A stretch of DNA of 64,000 nt from Ornithinibacillus bavariensis (GCF_018333235.1 NZ_BORP01000002.1:310001-374000), one strand, 5' to 3'; numbered from the stretch's first letter, positions 50,190-60,937 are shown. Made by a program: numbers and translations. Notes: generated by a model from the sequence alone, not told the origin.

Positions 50190-50540
50190 TTGAGTACTTA
50201 TTATATAATGATTGTTGTCGGCATACTAATAAGCATTATGTTTTACAGAAGATATATTCCTGTGCTGGGTATTCCTTGTAAAAAAACTGGTCATGATAAG
50301 ACAAGCACTGTAGTATTAGACATTAGGGACTATACTATTGATGACAATCAAAATCTAAGTGATATGCGAATACCATACGCCTATTTGAGACGATTTATTC
50401 AAGAAGTCCCAAATAAAAAAATACATGTGATTGCTAATGATCGTCTTGAATTAAATTTAGGAGTAAGATATTTATTAAAAAAGGGATACCACGTTGCCAG
50501 TTATCAACTAAATGACTGTCCGTGCACAGATAAGGAGTGA
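50190..50540 (+). CDS. Membrane-anchored rhodanese-like protein without active cysteine
   Basis: A 116-residue protein with one N-terminal membrane helix (about 4-20) and a rhodanese-like domain (VVLDIRDYT ... IHVIANDRLELNLGVRYLLKKGY). The catalytic loop that should read CxxGxRS is VIANDRLEL, so the active cysteine is missing. Two cysteines remain in a CPC motif at the C-terminus. It may be a scaffold or use those cysteines instead. The start is uncertain: TTG 50190 best fits the AGGTGAT site, with ATG 50184 and GTG 50181 as alternatives. It overlaps the cstR ribosome site. Confidence 0.7.
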   Translation: MSTYYIMIVVGILISIMFYRRYIPVLGIPCKKTGHDKTSTVVLDIRDYTIDDNQNLSDMRIPYAYLRRFIQEVPNKKIHVIANDRLELNLGVRYLLKKGYHVASYQLNDCPCTDKE

Positions 50541-50545
50541 TTAGA

Positions 50546-50806
50546 ATGGAATATGATAAAGCGGTAATCAATCGACTTAAACGAATAGAAGGACAAATTA
50601 AAGGCGTGTTAAGTATGATCGAGAAAAACCAAGATTGTAAAGATGTGATTACTCAATTATCTGCTTCACGTAGTGCAATAGACCGTACCATTGGTTTGAT
50701 AGTTAGTATGAATTTAGAGCAATGTGTTCGGGAAAACATCGAAAAGGGTGTAAACACAAAACAAGTGGTTAAAGAAGCAGTAGATTTATTAGTTAAGAGT
50801 AGATAA
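50546..50806 (+). CDS. cstR: CstR, persulfide-sensing repressor (CsoR family)
   Basis: An 86-residue all-helical DUF156/CsoR protein that represses sulfur-detoxification genes until hydrogen sulfide or persulfides crosslink its cysteines. C31 (NQDCKD) and C60 (LEQCVREN) are at the positions of the CstR cysteines in S. aureus. The histidine and second cysteine that copper-binding CsoR needs are absent. RLKRIEGQIKGVLSMIE is the family N-terminal helix. ATG 50546 follows AAGGAG. Five matching operators lie within 4 kb. B. subtilis yrkD is the likely counterpart. Confidence 0.9.
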   Translation: MEYDKAVINRLKRIEGQIKGVLSMIEKNQDCKDVITQLSASRSAIDRTIGLIVSMNLEQCVRENIEKGVNTKQVVKEAVDLLVKSR

Positions 50807-50862
50807 GTTCAGCAATTCATAAAAAAGGAAGAGTTGATGAGCTTTTCTTTTTCTACAAAATC

Positions 50863-50881
50863 ATACCCCTGTGGGTATAAG
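50863..50881. promoter_or_regulatory. CstR-type operator 4 with overlapping -10
   Basis: ATACCCCTGTGGGTAT (50863-50878) merges into TATAAG (50876-50881), the same operator/-10 overlap as at operator 1. The rhodanese gene starts 25 bases later. Confidence 0.75.
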
Positions 50882-50905
50882 ATAAACTATTTGGAGGTAT
50901 TTAAC

Positions 50906-51202
50906 ATGAAAGAAATTACAGCAAAGGAACTAGAACAAAAATTAACTGCTGGGGAAAAGCTAACAATTATTGATGTAAGAGAAGATGATGAGGTAGCAAC
51001 TGGTAAAATACCTGGAGCAAAGCATATTCCCCTAGGTCAGATTCCAGAACGATTAGGAGAATTAGATAAGAATGAGCATTACTACATGGTATGTCGTTCT
51101 GGTGGTAGAAGTAGTAATGCATGTGAATTCTTAATCCAATATGGATACAATGTAACAAATATGGTAGGAGGAATGCTTGCCTGGGAAGGAGAAATGGAGT
51201 AA
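50906..51202 (+). CDS. Single-domain rhodanese sulfurtransferase
   Basis: A 98-residue cytoplasmic rhodanese that would carry sulfane sulfur as a cysteine persulfide. The active loop is MVCRSGGRSS with C63. TIIDVREDDEVATGKIPGAK and the MVGGMLAWEGE end are typical. ATG 50906 follows TTGGAGGTATTTAAC; a frame extension to 50834 runs back through operator 4 and is rejected. It starts a unit driven from operator 4. Confidence 0.92.
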   Translation: MKEITAKELEQKLTAGEKLTIIDVREDDEVATGKIPGAKHIPLGQIPERLGELDKNEHYYMVCRSGGRSSNACEFLIQYGYNVTNMVGGMLAWEGEME

Positions 51203-51242
51203 TTACTTCTTTTCTCTAAAATCATTATAGAGGAGTTATAAC

Positions 51243-51597
51243 ATGGGTATTATCAAGTGGATTACTATTTATCATTGCATTTTTCATTAGTCGCATTATG
51301 CCAGTAAAAGGGATCACGAATATTAGTGTTCAAGAAGCAAAGGATAAATTTAAAGATAACAATGTTCAATTCATAGATGTCCGTACACCTAGTGAATATA
51401 AAGCAGATCATCGTAAACCGTTTAAAAATATCCCTCTAGCAAATCTACTGAGTAAAATAGATACACTAAATAAGGAAAAAGAAGTAGTTGTCATATGCCA
51501 AAGTGGAATAAGAAGTGCAAAAGCTGCCAAAGTCCTTAAAAAGCAAGGCTTTCAAAAGGTTTACAATGTTCGGGGTGGAATGAGTGCATGGGTATAA
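51243..51597 (+). pseudogene. Membrane-anchored rhodanese with frameshift at codon 2
   Basis: GAGGAG lies seven bases before ATG 51243, but the following GGG puts the frame out of step and it ends at a TAG 15 codons later. Removing one G restores MVLSSGLLFIIAFFISRI, a membrane helix, joined to an intact rhodanese domain with ICQSGIRSAKAAK. The intact part alone is open from ATG 51298, which has no ribosome site. The gene is therefore either inactive, translated poorly without its anchor, or phase-variable at the G run; a sequencing error is also possible. Confidence 0.75.
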
Positions 51598-51612
51598 GAA
51601 AGGAAAACGATA

Positions 51613-51912
51613 ATGGCAAAACAAGTAACACAAGAAGAAGTAGTCGAACGTCTTACGAATGGTGAAGAGGTAAACGTAATTGATATTCGTGAAAGCAGTG
51701 AAGTAGCATCTGGCAAAATTCCTGGTGCAAAGCATATTCCTCTTGGACAGCTCGTATTACGTCAGGATGAACTAGAGAAGGAAAAAAGGTATATAATTAC
51801 TTGCCAGACCGGCAATCGCAGTAAAGCAGCTTCTGGAATTTTGGAGGCATTAGGCTATAAGGTTGAGGACATGATTGGCGGGATGAATAACTGGCAGGGT
51901 GAAACGGAATAA
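51613..51912 (+). CDS. Single-domain rhodanese sulfurtransferase, second copy
   Basis: A 99-residue rhodanese, paralogous to the one at 50906 (shared SGKIPGAKHIPLGQ-type segment). The active loop is ITCQTGNRSKAAS with C64. Typical ending MIGGMNNWQGETE. AAAGGAAAA precedes the ATG 15 bases after the frameshifted membrane rhodanese. It probably acts in persulfide transfer with the reductase upstream. Confidence 0.92.
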   Translation: MAKQVTQEEVVERLTNGEEVNVIDIRESSEVASGKIPGAKHIPLGQLVLRQDELEKEKRYIITCQTGNRSKAASGILEALGYKVEDMIGGMNNWQGETE

Positions 51913-51937
51913 ATAGACTTCTTAAGGGAGAGTAAGC

Positions 51938-52025
51938 TTGTTTCTATACAATTACAATACAGGAAGCTATACAATCACTTGAGGAAAGCATCATGGGTCT
52001 GCATAATGTGAGGAATAGGAGATAA
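51938..52025 (+). pseudogene. Possible remnant of a DUF302-type gene
   Basis: AAGGGAGAG precedes a TTG at 51938. If one T of the following TTT is skipped, the frame reads MFYTITIQEAIQSLEES before degenerating and stopping at 52025. This resembles the first strand and helix of DUF302 proteins, small proteins often found with sulfur genes. The evidence is a short similarity from memory plus a hypothetical frameshift. Confidence 0.3.
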
Positions 52026-52030
52026 TCAGG

Positions 52031-52273
52031 ATGAATCAAAATATAACACTCTACACAACTACGATGTGCCCAGTATGTGGCATAGTAAGAGATTTTTTAA
52101 TCATTATGAACCTCACATATAAAGAAGTGAACATAGATATAAATCCAATAGCAATGATTAAATTAATTGGTATTACGAGAAAGTTATCCGTTCCCCAAAC
52201 GAATATAAATGGTGAATGGGTCTTCGGCTTTGATCCAGTCTGCATGTTAGAGTTGCTGAATGGAGAAGGCTAA
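52031..52273 (+). CDS. Glutaredoxin-family protein (CPVC)
   Basis: An 80-residue thioredoxin-fold protein starting NITLYTTTMCPVCGIVRDF, with the CPVC redox motif near 13-16 and the cis-proline in SVPQTNINGEWVFGFDP. It is typical of small bacterial glutaredoxins used with bacillithiol or as thiol reductants. A possible partner for reducing rhodanese persulfides. AGGAGATAATCAGG precedes the ATG. Confidence 0.85.
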   Translation: MNQNITLYTTTMCPVCGIVRDFLIIMNLTYKEVNIDINPIAMIKLIGITRKLSVPQTNINGEWVFGFDPVCMLELLNGEG

Positions 52274-52310
52274 TGAGCTACCGGTTCAGACTTTATTTTT
52301 GGCTTAAAAT

Positions 52311-52326
52311 ATACCCATAATGGTAT
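52311..52326. promoter_or_regulatory. CstR-type operator 5
   Basis: ATACCCATAATGGTAT, a slightly weaker palindrome than the others, 36 bases before the second glutaredoxin start. TTGGCT (52299-52304) and GTATAT (52323-52328) could be the promoter, with 18-base spacing. Confidence 0.6.
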
Positions 52327-52361
52327 ATGGATTCATATTTTACTAATTTTGGAGGTTTACT

Positions 52362-52592
52362 ATGGAGAAGAATATTACTGTTTACACAACAACACATTGT
52401 CCCTACTGTACCATGCTTAAAGGGTTCTTATCACAAAAAAATATTCCATTTAAAGAAGTGAATGTGGAAGAGAATCCAGAAATGATGTACAAGATTGTAA
52501 AGCAAACAGGACAAATGGGTGTTCACCAAACAGAAATTAATGATAAATGGGTTATCGGTTTTGACCCAGAGAGCATCATTGCAGCACTATAG
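52362..52592 (+). CDS. Glutaredoxin-family protein (CPYC)
   Basis: A 76-residue protein, NITVYTTTHCPYCTMLKGFL with the classical CPYC motif. It is a paralogue of the gene at 52031 (shared KEVNV/KEVNI and GFDP segments). The cis-proline position reads MGVHQTEIN, with His instead of Pro, which is unusual for a thioredoxin fold. Its own operator suggests independent induction by persulfide stress. TTGGAGGTTTACT precedes the ATG. Confidence 0.88.
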   Translation: MEKNITVYTTTHCPYCTMLKGFLSQKNIPFKEVNVEENPEMMYKIVKQTGQMGVHQTEINDKWVIGFDPESIIAAL

Positions 52593-52602
52593 TAATTTAT
52601 GT

Positions 52603-52636
52603 AAAGGAAGGACGAGTATAAATCGCCCTTCCTTTT
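52603..52636 (+). terminator. Terminator of the persulfide regulon
   Basis: AAAGGAAGG and CCTTCCTTT form a 9-bp stem with a loop of about 16 bases and a short T run. Confidence 0.7.
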
Positions 52637-52763
52637 GTATGCTTAGGATTTTTTACGTAATAATTGGCTAAATTCCTGAACGTCAATGGAATATCGATTA
52701 GTATCAACCGAAGTTGGTAAAAACTCAGCTAAAATCTAGAAACCAAATTCCAACAAACGTCCC

Positions 52764-53216
52764 CTACAATTGTCCTCTCTGTTTCACTCCGGCACTTTTC
52801 TTAATAACTTGGTTCAGTACCTCAGAGAACATTAATCCAATAGCAATTCCACCAGCGAGAAGCATTACTTTTGCAGAGTATTGCACTGCATTGTAGTAGT
52901 CATTTTGTACAAAGCTACGCATCGCTTGGTAGGCCATTCCTCCAGGGACGAGGGGGATGATACCAGAAACGTTAAAAATGATGATGGGTGTTCTATATAT
53001 TTTTGAAAAAATACGACTAAGGACGGCAACGAGCATAGCCCCGATGATGGTTGCAGGTACAGCATCCATTCCATATAGTACGAATAAATAATAGACCATC
53101 CAGCCCAATGTGCCGACAATACCACATTGAATGAGTACTCTTTTCGGTGCATTAAATAAGATGCCGAAGCCGCTTGATGCAATAAAGCTAGTGATAATTT
53201 GAGCCAAAATAGCCAT
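52764..53216 (-). CDS. ThrE_2-type threonine/serine exporter subunit
   Basis: A 150-residue protein with four or five membrane helices and the GIIPLVPGGMAYQAM motif of the ThrE_2 family (PF12821). It is the smaller half of a two-gene threonine/serine exporter. The larger half, which it normally adjoins, is 3.9 kb away at 57116-57859 on the same strand. The gene ends at 52764 without a strong terminator. Confidence 0.85.
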   Translation of the reverse strand: MAILAQIITSFIASSGFGILFNAPKRVLIQCGIVGTLGWMVYYLFVLYGMDAVPATIIGAMLVAVLSRIFSKIYRTPIIIFNVSGIIPLVPGGMAYQAMRSFVQNDYYNAVQYSAKVMLLAGGIAIGLMFSEVLNQVIKKSAGVKQRGQL

Positions 53217-53560
53217 GGTTACCAGTTCCCCAATCTGTTCCGTTCATCGTTTGCAATTCTTATTTTAATCAAATTACCATGGATTCGCAAATATACGTAA
53301 TGTATACATCCATTTTCAAATTTTAACACTCTTTGTCTGTAGGTATAATGTTTTGATTTTGCCTCAAGATCATATTATTTTTACCGCCTATTCTCTCTAC
53401 ATTTTTTTACAAAACGTGGCATTATGTTATTGAATATGACACTTTGTTAAACACTATACATCGTGATTTGACAGAAAACTATTTAAAATAAGGGACCTTT
53501 ATACTATAATTTTAACTAAGTAGTATCGAATTTTTTAAATATTATAAAAGGGGAGCTATC
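53217..53560. other. Divergent gap before the GGDEF-EAL gene
   Basis: About 340 AT-rich bases. TTGACA (53468) and TATAAT (53505-53510) are present but 31 bases apart, so they are not a matched pair. No other structure was recognised. Confidence 0.35.
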
Positions 53561-56394
<2,834 letters not shown>

Positions 56395-56419
56395 AAAACG
56401 CGAAGGATGGGGGAGAGGA

Positions 56420-57049
56420 ATGTATATTCCAAGTTACTTTAAGGTCAAACAGGTTGATGAAGTTTGGGATTTTATTGAAAATAACTCATTTGGTACCGTT
56501 GTCACGACTGAAAAAGGAAAACCAATTGCCACCCATATACCGTTACAGCTGATGAATGAAGGGGATAGTTACTATATAACGGGGCATATAGCTTATGCAA
56601 ATCCACAATGGAGAACAATTGAAACGGTGGAGGATGTATTGGTTATTTTCCAAGGACCACATGCTTATATATCGTCCTCCTGGTATGCAGAAGAAAATGT
56701 GCCAACATGGAATTATCAAGCTGTGCATATTTATGGCAAAGCTAGTATTTTAAAAGACGAGGAGTTAAAGCAGGACCTTACAAAGCTACTTCAAAAGTAT
56801 GAAGAGCATCGCGATAACCCAGTTTTATGGGAGAATCTCTCTTCTGAGGTCTTAAGACAAACAAAGGGAGTCGTAGGGTTTAAGATTAGGATTCGAGAAA
56901 TTCAAGCGGCTGATAAACTAAGTCAAAATCGTAATGAAAAGGACTATCGTAATATCGTAAATAAGCTTTATGAAGAAAATGATGTCAATTCTGTACAGAT
57001 GGCGAAGCTAATGGAAAGAAAATTAAAAAATAAGCATGGTTCTAATTAA
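56420..57049 (+). CDS. paiB: PaiB, FMN-binding-type transcriptional regulator
   Basis: A 209-residue member of the PaiB family (split-barrel flavin-binding fold), reported in B. subtilis to repress protease and sporulation genes. It begins MYIPSYFKVKQVDEVWDFI and has SSSWYAEENVPTWNYQAVH near 90-108, the hallmark of the family. GGGGGAGAGGA precedes the ATG. The operon ends in a terminator that overlaps its last codons. Confidence 0.94.
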   Translation: MYIPSYFKVKQVDEVWDFIENNSFGTVVTTEKGKPIATHIPLQLMNEGDSYYITGHIAYANPQWRTIETVEDVLVIFQGPHAYISSSWYAEENVPTWNYQAVHIYGKASILKDEELKQDLTKLLQKYEEHRDNPVLWENLSSEVLRQTKGVVGFKIRIREIQAADKLSQNRNEKDYRNIVNKLYEENDVNSVQMAKLMERKLKNKHGSN

Positions 57050-57066
57050 AGGAACCATGCTTATTT
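57028..57066. terminator. Bidirectional terminator of paiAB and the ThrE gene
   Basis: AAATAAGCATGGTTC and GAACCATGCTTATTT form a perfect 15-bp stem. On the plus strand T-rich sequence follows; on the minus strand an A-run becomes the T tract. The left arm lies inside the paiB coding end. Confidence 0.88.
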
Positions 57067-57115
57067 ATTTTAATATAAAGGACTTAAAGTCTCTCCATGT
57101 GTAAAACGTATCTTA

Positions 57116-57859
57116 TTAGGTAAAAGCCAATACAACTGCAATACCAGCTCCTATAGCAAAGGCAGTTAACAATGCTTCCACACCCTTGGATAGACCAGCT
57201 ACTAAATGTCCAGCGAGCAAATCTCGAACAGCATTGGTAATATGTAATCCAGGGACCAGTGGCATAACAGCACCAATAATAATTTTATCAAGCTCATTTC
57301 CAAAGCCAATTACTACAAAAAGAACCGCCAAAATACCGATGATAAATGCGGCAACAAATTCAGAGATAAAACGAATCTCCACTAGCTTATCGAATAGGAT
57401 AAAGCCCAAGAAACCAATACCACCAGCTAATAGCGCTGGGAGAAAATCAATCCAAGGACCACCAAACATAATGGTGAAACAGCCACTAGAAATCGCAGCT
57501 ACCAAAACTAGCATTGTACTCGAATAAAGAATTTTTTCTCTATCAAGCTTTTTTAGTATTGTTAAAGCATCTTCAATTGCAATTTCCCCGGCAGCTATTC
57601 GCCGTGAGAGAGCGTTAACTTCTGCTATTTTATTCAAGTCAGTTGTACGTTTTTCTATCCGCATCATATTGGATGCCTCAGCTATATCAACGGAAAAATT
57701 AATCGCCGTTGGTGTTGCATAGCTCTGCGGGTTATTGACACCATATGCACGTGCTATCCGATTCATCGTGTCCTCTACACGATAAGTCTCTGCACTAGAC
57801 TCAAGCATAATCTTACCTGCCTGCATACAAACCTTTGTAACTAAATTATGATTCTCCAA
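57116..57859 (-). CDS. ThrE-type threonine/serine exporter, larger subunit
   Basis: A 247-residue protein of the ThrE family (PF06738). A soluble N-terminal part (about 1-110) shows the conserved MLESSAETYRVEDTMNRI and YATPTAINFS motifs. Five membrane helices follow, with AVMPLVPGLHITNAVRDL near 198-215. It would pair with the ThrE_2 subunit at 52764-53216. Separation of the two halves by three genes on the other strand is unusual. Confidence 0.9.
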   Translation of the reverse strand: MENHNLVTKVCMQAGKIMLESSAETYRVEDTMNRIARAYGVNNPQSYATPTAINFSVDIAEASNMMRIEKRTTDLNKIAEVNALSRRIAAGEIAIEDALTILKKLDREKILYSSTMLVLVAAISSGCFTIMFGGPWIDFLPALLAGGIGFLGFILFDKLVEIRFISEFVAAFIIGILAVLFVVIGFGNELDKIIIGAVMPLVPGLHITNAVRDLLAGHLVAGLSKGVEALLTAFAIGAGIAVVLAFT

Positions 57860-58298
57860 TTGTATCCAACCTTCCGAACAAAGACATCATTCATTATTAT
57901 AATAGGCTTTGGATATAGATGAAAGGAAAAATGGTTAACATTATCTTGGAGACCTATTACTCCTAAACAATACGATTGTACTAGAAATCAAAAGTGGATA
58001 AGATTTAGGAAAATACTTGTACATTTCTAATGCGAAATTTTCGATAAAATTTGCTACAGAAAATAGACTATCTATAGAAAAATCGACAAATAAACAAAAA
58101 CATAAGGATAACAATGGATAAATAAGTAGGGAAAATGTCGTATTCTCATGGATAAAAGGGGATTGACATTACACATGGCAAGGTTTACACTACTTGGACT
58201 AGGTGATATAAAGAACAATAAAAGGTGCAAAGTACCACCTCTTTCCTGAAAAGAATAGATACTTAGCACCATGGATGACTAGGCTAGTAGATTGTTCA
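57860..58298. other. Gap between thrE-type gene and the c-like gene
   Basis: About 440 AT-rich bases between two genes on the minus strand. A 66-codon minus-strand frame (58072-58272) has no convincing ribosome site and no family match. A GGTGC...GCACC pair near 58224-58270 could form a loose end hairpin for the downstream minus-strand gene. Confidence 0.35.
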
Positions 58299-58706
58299 TC
58301 AGGGCATTAACATAATAAGAGAAATAAATGATATCAGTGGAATCGCATTTGCTAGTGCCAAACCTATCATAGAAAATGTTGTAATAGCTTGCTTGGATTC
58401 TTCTGGAGCGCCAACGAACCGCTGCAAGAAAATGAAGAATGGTGCAAATATCAATGCAAAAATGACGATTATCCCAGGAACTAACAACTCATTCAATGAT
58501 TCAACTGGTGTAAGATTCATCATGCCGAAGACAATTAGTATGATAGGAATCACTTCTGAGATAGCAACGCCGATAAAAAATTTCGTTTGAATAGAACCGA
58601 TTTCACTTGGATTTTCTTTGATTTTTTCCATGTTTAGCTTAAATAAAAAAAGAATTGGAAGTACTGCCAAAATAGCAGCAGCTGCAAATAGAAATGCGGT
58701 GTTCAT
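58299..58706 (-). CDS. Membrane protein resembling a duplicated ATP synthase c subunit
   Basis: A 135-residue protein with four membrane helices arranged as two hairpins. The first hairpin ends IQTKFFIGVAISEVIPIILI. The corresponding stretch of AtpE in this window is [20 protein letters not shown], so E51 aligns with the ion-binding glutamate. The second hairpin has ALANAIPLISF with N120 in that place. This suggests a c-subunit-derived protein outside the atp operon. Its role is unknown. GGGGGAGATACG lies before the ATG on its strand. Confidence 0.75.
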   Translation of the reverse strand: MNTAFLFAAAAILAVLPILFLFKLNMEKIKENPSEIGSIQTKFFIGVAISEVIPIILIVFGMMNLTPVESLNELLVPGIIVIFALIFAPFFIFLQRFVGAPEESKQAITTFSMIGLALANAIPLISFISLIMLMP

Positions 58707-58857
58707 CGTATCTCCCCCTAGTTTCAGAAAATTTTAAATCAAACCAAGAGTATCATAGCATATATTATTAAAGTAGCTCAACTGCAAAAAGATATTTGCC
58801 AGACATTCTATACTTCGATATAATTCAAATGATGGAAATTTTATAAGGAGAAATGCT

Positions 58858-59943
58858 ATGCTTAATTTTTTAGACTTAGGAATTGCATTTACCATAGCTT
58901 TACTTTCTTCTTTGGTGTTAACGTACCCAATAAAAAAATTAGCGAATATGATTGGAGCTGTAGACTTTCCGAATGGCCGTAAATTACATAAAAAAGTTAC
59001 ACCAAGATTAGGTGGACTGGCTATTTTCTTAGGTGCCTTGCTTGGTATATTGTATCTACAGCCACATGATGAACATTTACTAGAGATTATTTGTGGGGCA
59101 ATCGTAATCGTTATTACTGGTGCTTTGGACGACCGTTTTACACTTCGTCCAATTCCAAAATTGACAGGTCAATTAATTGCAACGTCATTTTTAATATCTG
59201 GTGGATTAATCATTGAAAGAGTCACTTTACCATTTATTGGTCAAGTTGAATTAGGATTTTTTAGTGTTTTAGTTACTGTGCTTTGGGTGGTTGGAATTAC
59301 CAATGCAATTAATTTAATTGATGGTTTGGATGGACTAGCGACAGGAGTTTCTACTATCGCATTGATTAGTCTGTTTATTATGGCAATCATCGACACTCGA
59401 ATACTAGCTGCATATTTATGTATTGTCCTAATCGGTGCAAATTTAGGATTCTTATATCACAACTTTTATCCTGCTAAGATTTATATGGGAGATACTGGTT
59501 CTAACTTTCTAGGCTATATGATTGCAGTTATATCCATACTCGGTTTATTTAAAAATATCGCCTTGTTTAGCTTCATCATTCCCATAATTGTTCTAGCAGT
59601 TCCTATATTTGATACCCTATTTGCGATATTAAGACGATCGATTAATAAACAAAATATTATGGCTGCAGATAATAAGCATATCCATTATCAGCTTTTATCA
59701 GCTGGTTACAGTCATCGAAAGTCTGTTCTAATTTTATATTGTATTAGTGCTATTTTTGGAGCGCTTGCGATTATATTTTCAGAAGCATCGATTACAGCTA
59801 ATTTATTTGTCATCTTTGTTTTACTCATTCTACTGCATATCCTAGCAGAAATTGCTGGACTTGTATTAGGTGGAAAACGCCCAGTAATGGACTTTTTCAA
59901 AAAGTTATTTAAGCGAAGCGGGCAAAAACAGGAGCAGCATTAA
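58858..59943 (+). CDS. tagO: UDP-GlcNAc:undecaprenyl-phosphate GlcNAc-1-phosphate transferase TagO
   Basis: It starts the linkage unit of wall teichoic acids on the lipid carrier. The 361-residue membrane protein has about ten helices. Its cytoplasmic catalytic motifs are HKKVTPRLGG near 45, the magnesium-binding DD in GALDDRFTL, NLIDGLDGLATG, MGDTGSNFLGY and a basic NKHIHYQLL loop. Its product meets the UDP-ManNAc made by MnaA, encoded earlier. TAAGGAGAAATGCT precedes the ATG. Confidence 0.94.
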   Translation: MLNFLDLGIAFTIALLSSLVLTYPIKKLANMIGAVDFPNGRKLHKKVTPRLGGLAIFLGALLGILYLQPHDEHLLEIICGAIVIVITGALDDRFTLRPIPKLTGQLIATSFLISGGLIIERVTLPFIGQVELGFFSVLVTVLWVVGITNAINLIDGLDGLATGVSTIALISLFIMAIIDTRILAAYLCIVLIGANLGFLYHNFYPAKIYMGDTGSNFLGYMIAVISILGLFKNIALFSFIIPIIVLAVPIFDTLFAILRRSINKQNIMAADNKHIHYQLLSAGYSHRKSVLILYCISAIFGALAIIFSEASITANLFVIFVLLILLHILAEIAGLVLGGKRPVMDFFKKLFKRSGQKQEQH

Positions 59944-59960
59944 AGAAGTATATGAAAATA

Positions 59961-59998
59961 AAAATGGGGCTGACATAAAATATCAGCCCCGCTTTTTA
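59961..59998. terminator. Bidirectional terminator between tagO and the tasA-like gene
   Basis: GGGGCTGA and TCAGCCCC form a perfect stem, with A-rich sequence before and T-rich sequence after, so it works for both convergent genes. Confidence 0.85.
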
Positions 59999-59999
59999 A

Positions 60000-60917
60000 T
60001 TAATTTGAGTTAAACCAATTATATAGTTGCTTGGACTCTATTGATAAAAATGGACCAAGAGTTTTGTTAAACTTGAGTACTCCATCGACCGAAGTATCAA
60101 CCGTGCTGGATCTCCACAGCTGACTATCACTTGCATAATATTCGTTATCAGAGTAAACACGGTACCAATGTACGTTGCCTTCCACAGATTCTACAATCCG
60201 AAGATTTCCAACCTTATCTTCAAATTCGCCTTTGCCATCTCCCATGTTGATTTCAATTATCTTATTCCCATTTTTATCTAAATAAAAATTAACTTCTTTA
60301 TTGGAGGTAGTTCTTGTTGATCCGTTCGGTGTTGCCTTAAATTTGACCTCACCAGTAAAATATGGAGGTCCTTCTGGATCAGGATTCTCCCCAGCATCTT
60401 CATCATCTACCTGCGTTGCATTAACCACTAATTTGATATTTCCTAGTAAAGATTGAAAATCAATATCGTTGTCGCTATGCGGCCAGTCTACTAAAATGCG
60501 AAACTTTTCTATATTTTTTTTAGGCTTAAATTCGGTATGTAATCCAACACTCTCCCATTTGCCATTAACTTCTTGCTGCAATGTTATCACAACAGGAGAA
60601 CTATTATCTGCAGGAAAGAGTTCCCCACTAGGAGTAACCTTCACAGAATATTTAACTGGAACCTCCGTGTTGTTTTTATTAATACGGAAATTGTACAGCT
60701 CAATTGTCTCCATCCCTGGGAAAAGCTTCTGATTAAGTGATATCTCCTCGTCGCCAATTGTAGTACCATTCGAATTTACCACATCGACATCAAAGGTTGC
60801 GGCAGTAATTTTATTGTTGTCACTAGAAAACTCCTTTGAAAAGTAGGCAATCGTTCCTCCAGTTGCTAAAACGATTAAAATAGTCACAAATGTAATTAAC
60901 AGAACTTTCTTTTTCAA
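60000..60917 (-). CDS. TasA/CalY-family secreted protein (biofilm fibre type)
   Basis: A 305-residue protein with a SipW-type signal region: a hydrophobic helix, then GGTIAYFSKEFSSDNNKITA and TFDVDV. Peptidase_M73/camelysin/TasA proteins share this pattern. The TasA-like domain (about 40-190) is followed by a Gly/Pro/Asp/Glu linker and an extra C-terminal beta-rich domain (about 190-300) absent from B. subtilis TasA. The start is TTG 60917 behind GGAGGGG. No sipW or tapA adjoins it. SinR-like operators in its promoter support a biofilm role. Confidence 0.8.
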   Translation of the reverse strand: MKKKVLLITFVTILIVLATGGTIAYFSKEFSSDNNKITAATFDVDVVNSNGTTIGDEEISLNQKLFPGMETIELYNFRINKNNTEVPVKYSVKVTPSGELFPADNSSPVVITLQQEVNGKWESVGLHTEFKPKKNIEKFRILVDWPHSDNDIDFQSLLGNIKLVVNATQVDDEDAGENPDPEGPPYFTGEVKFKATPNGSTRTTSNKEVNFYLDKNGNKIIEINMGDGKGEFEDKVGNLRIVESVEGNVHWYRVYSDNEYYASDSQLWRSSTVDTSVDGVLKFNKTLGPFLSIESKQLYNWFNSN

Positions 60918-60937
60918 GTAAACCCCTCCTTATTTTT

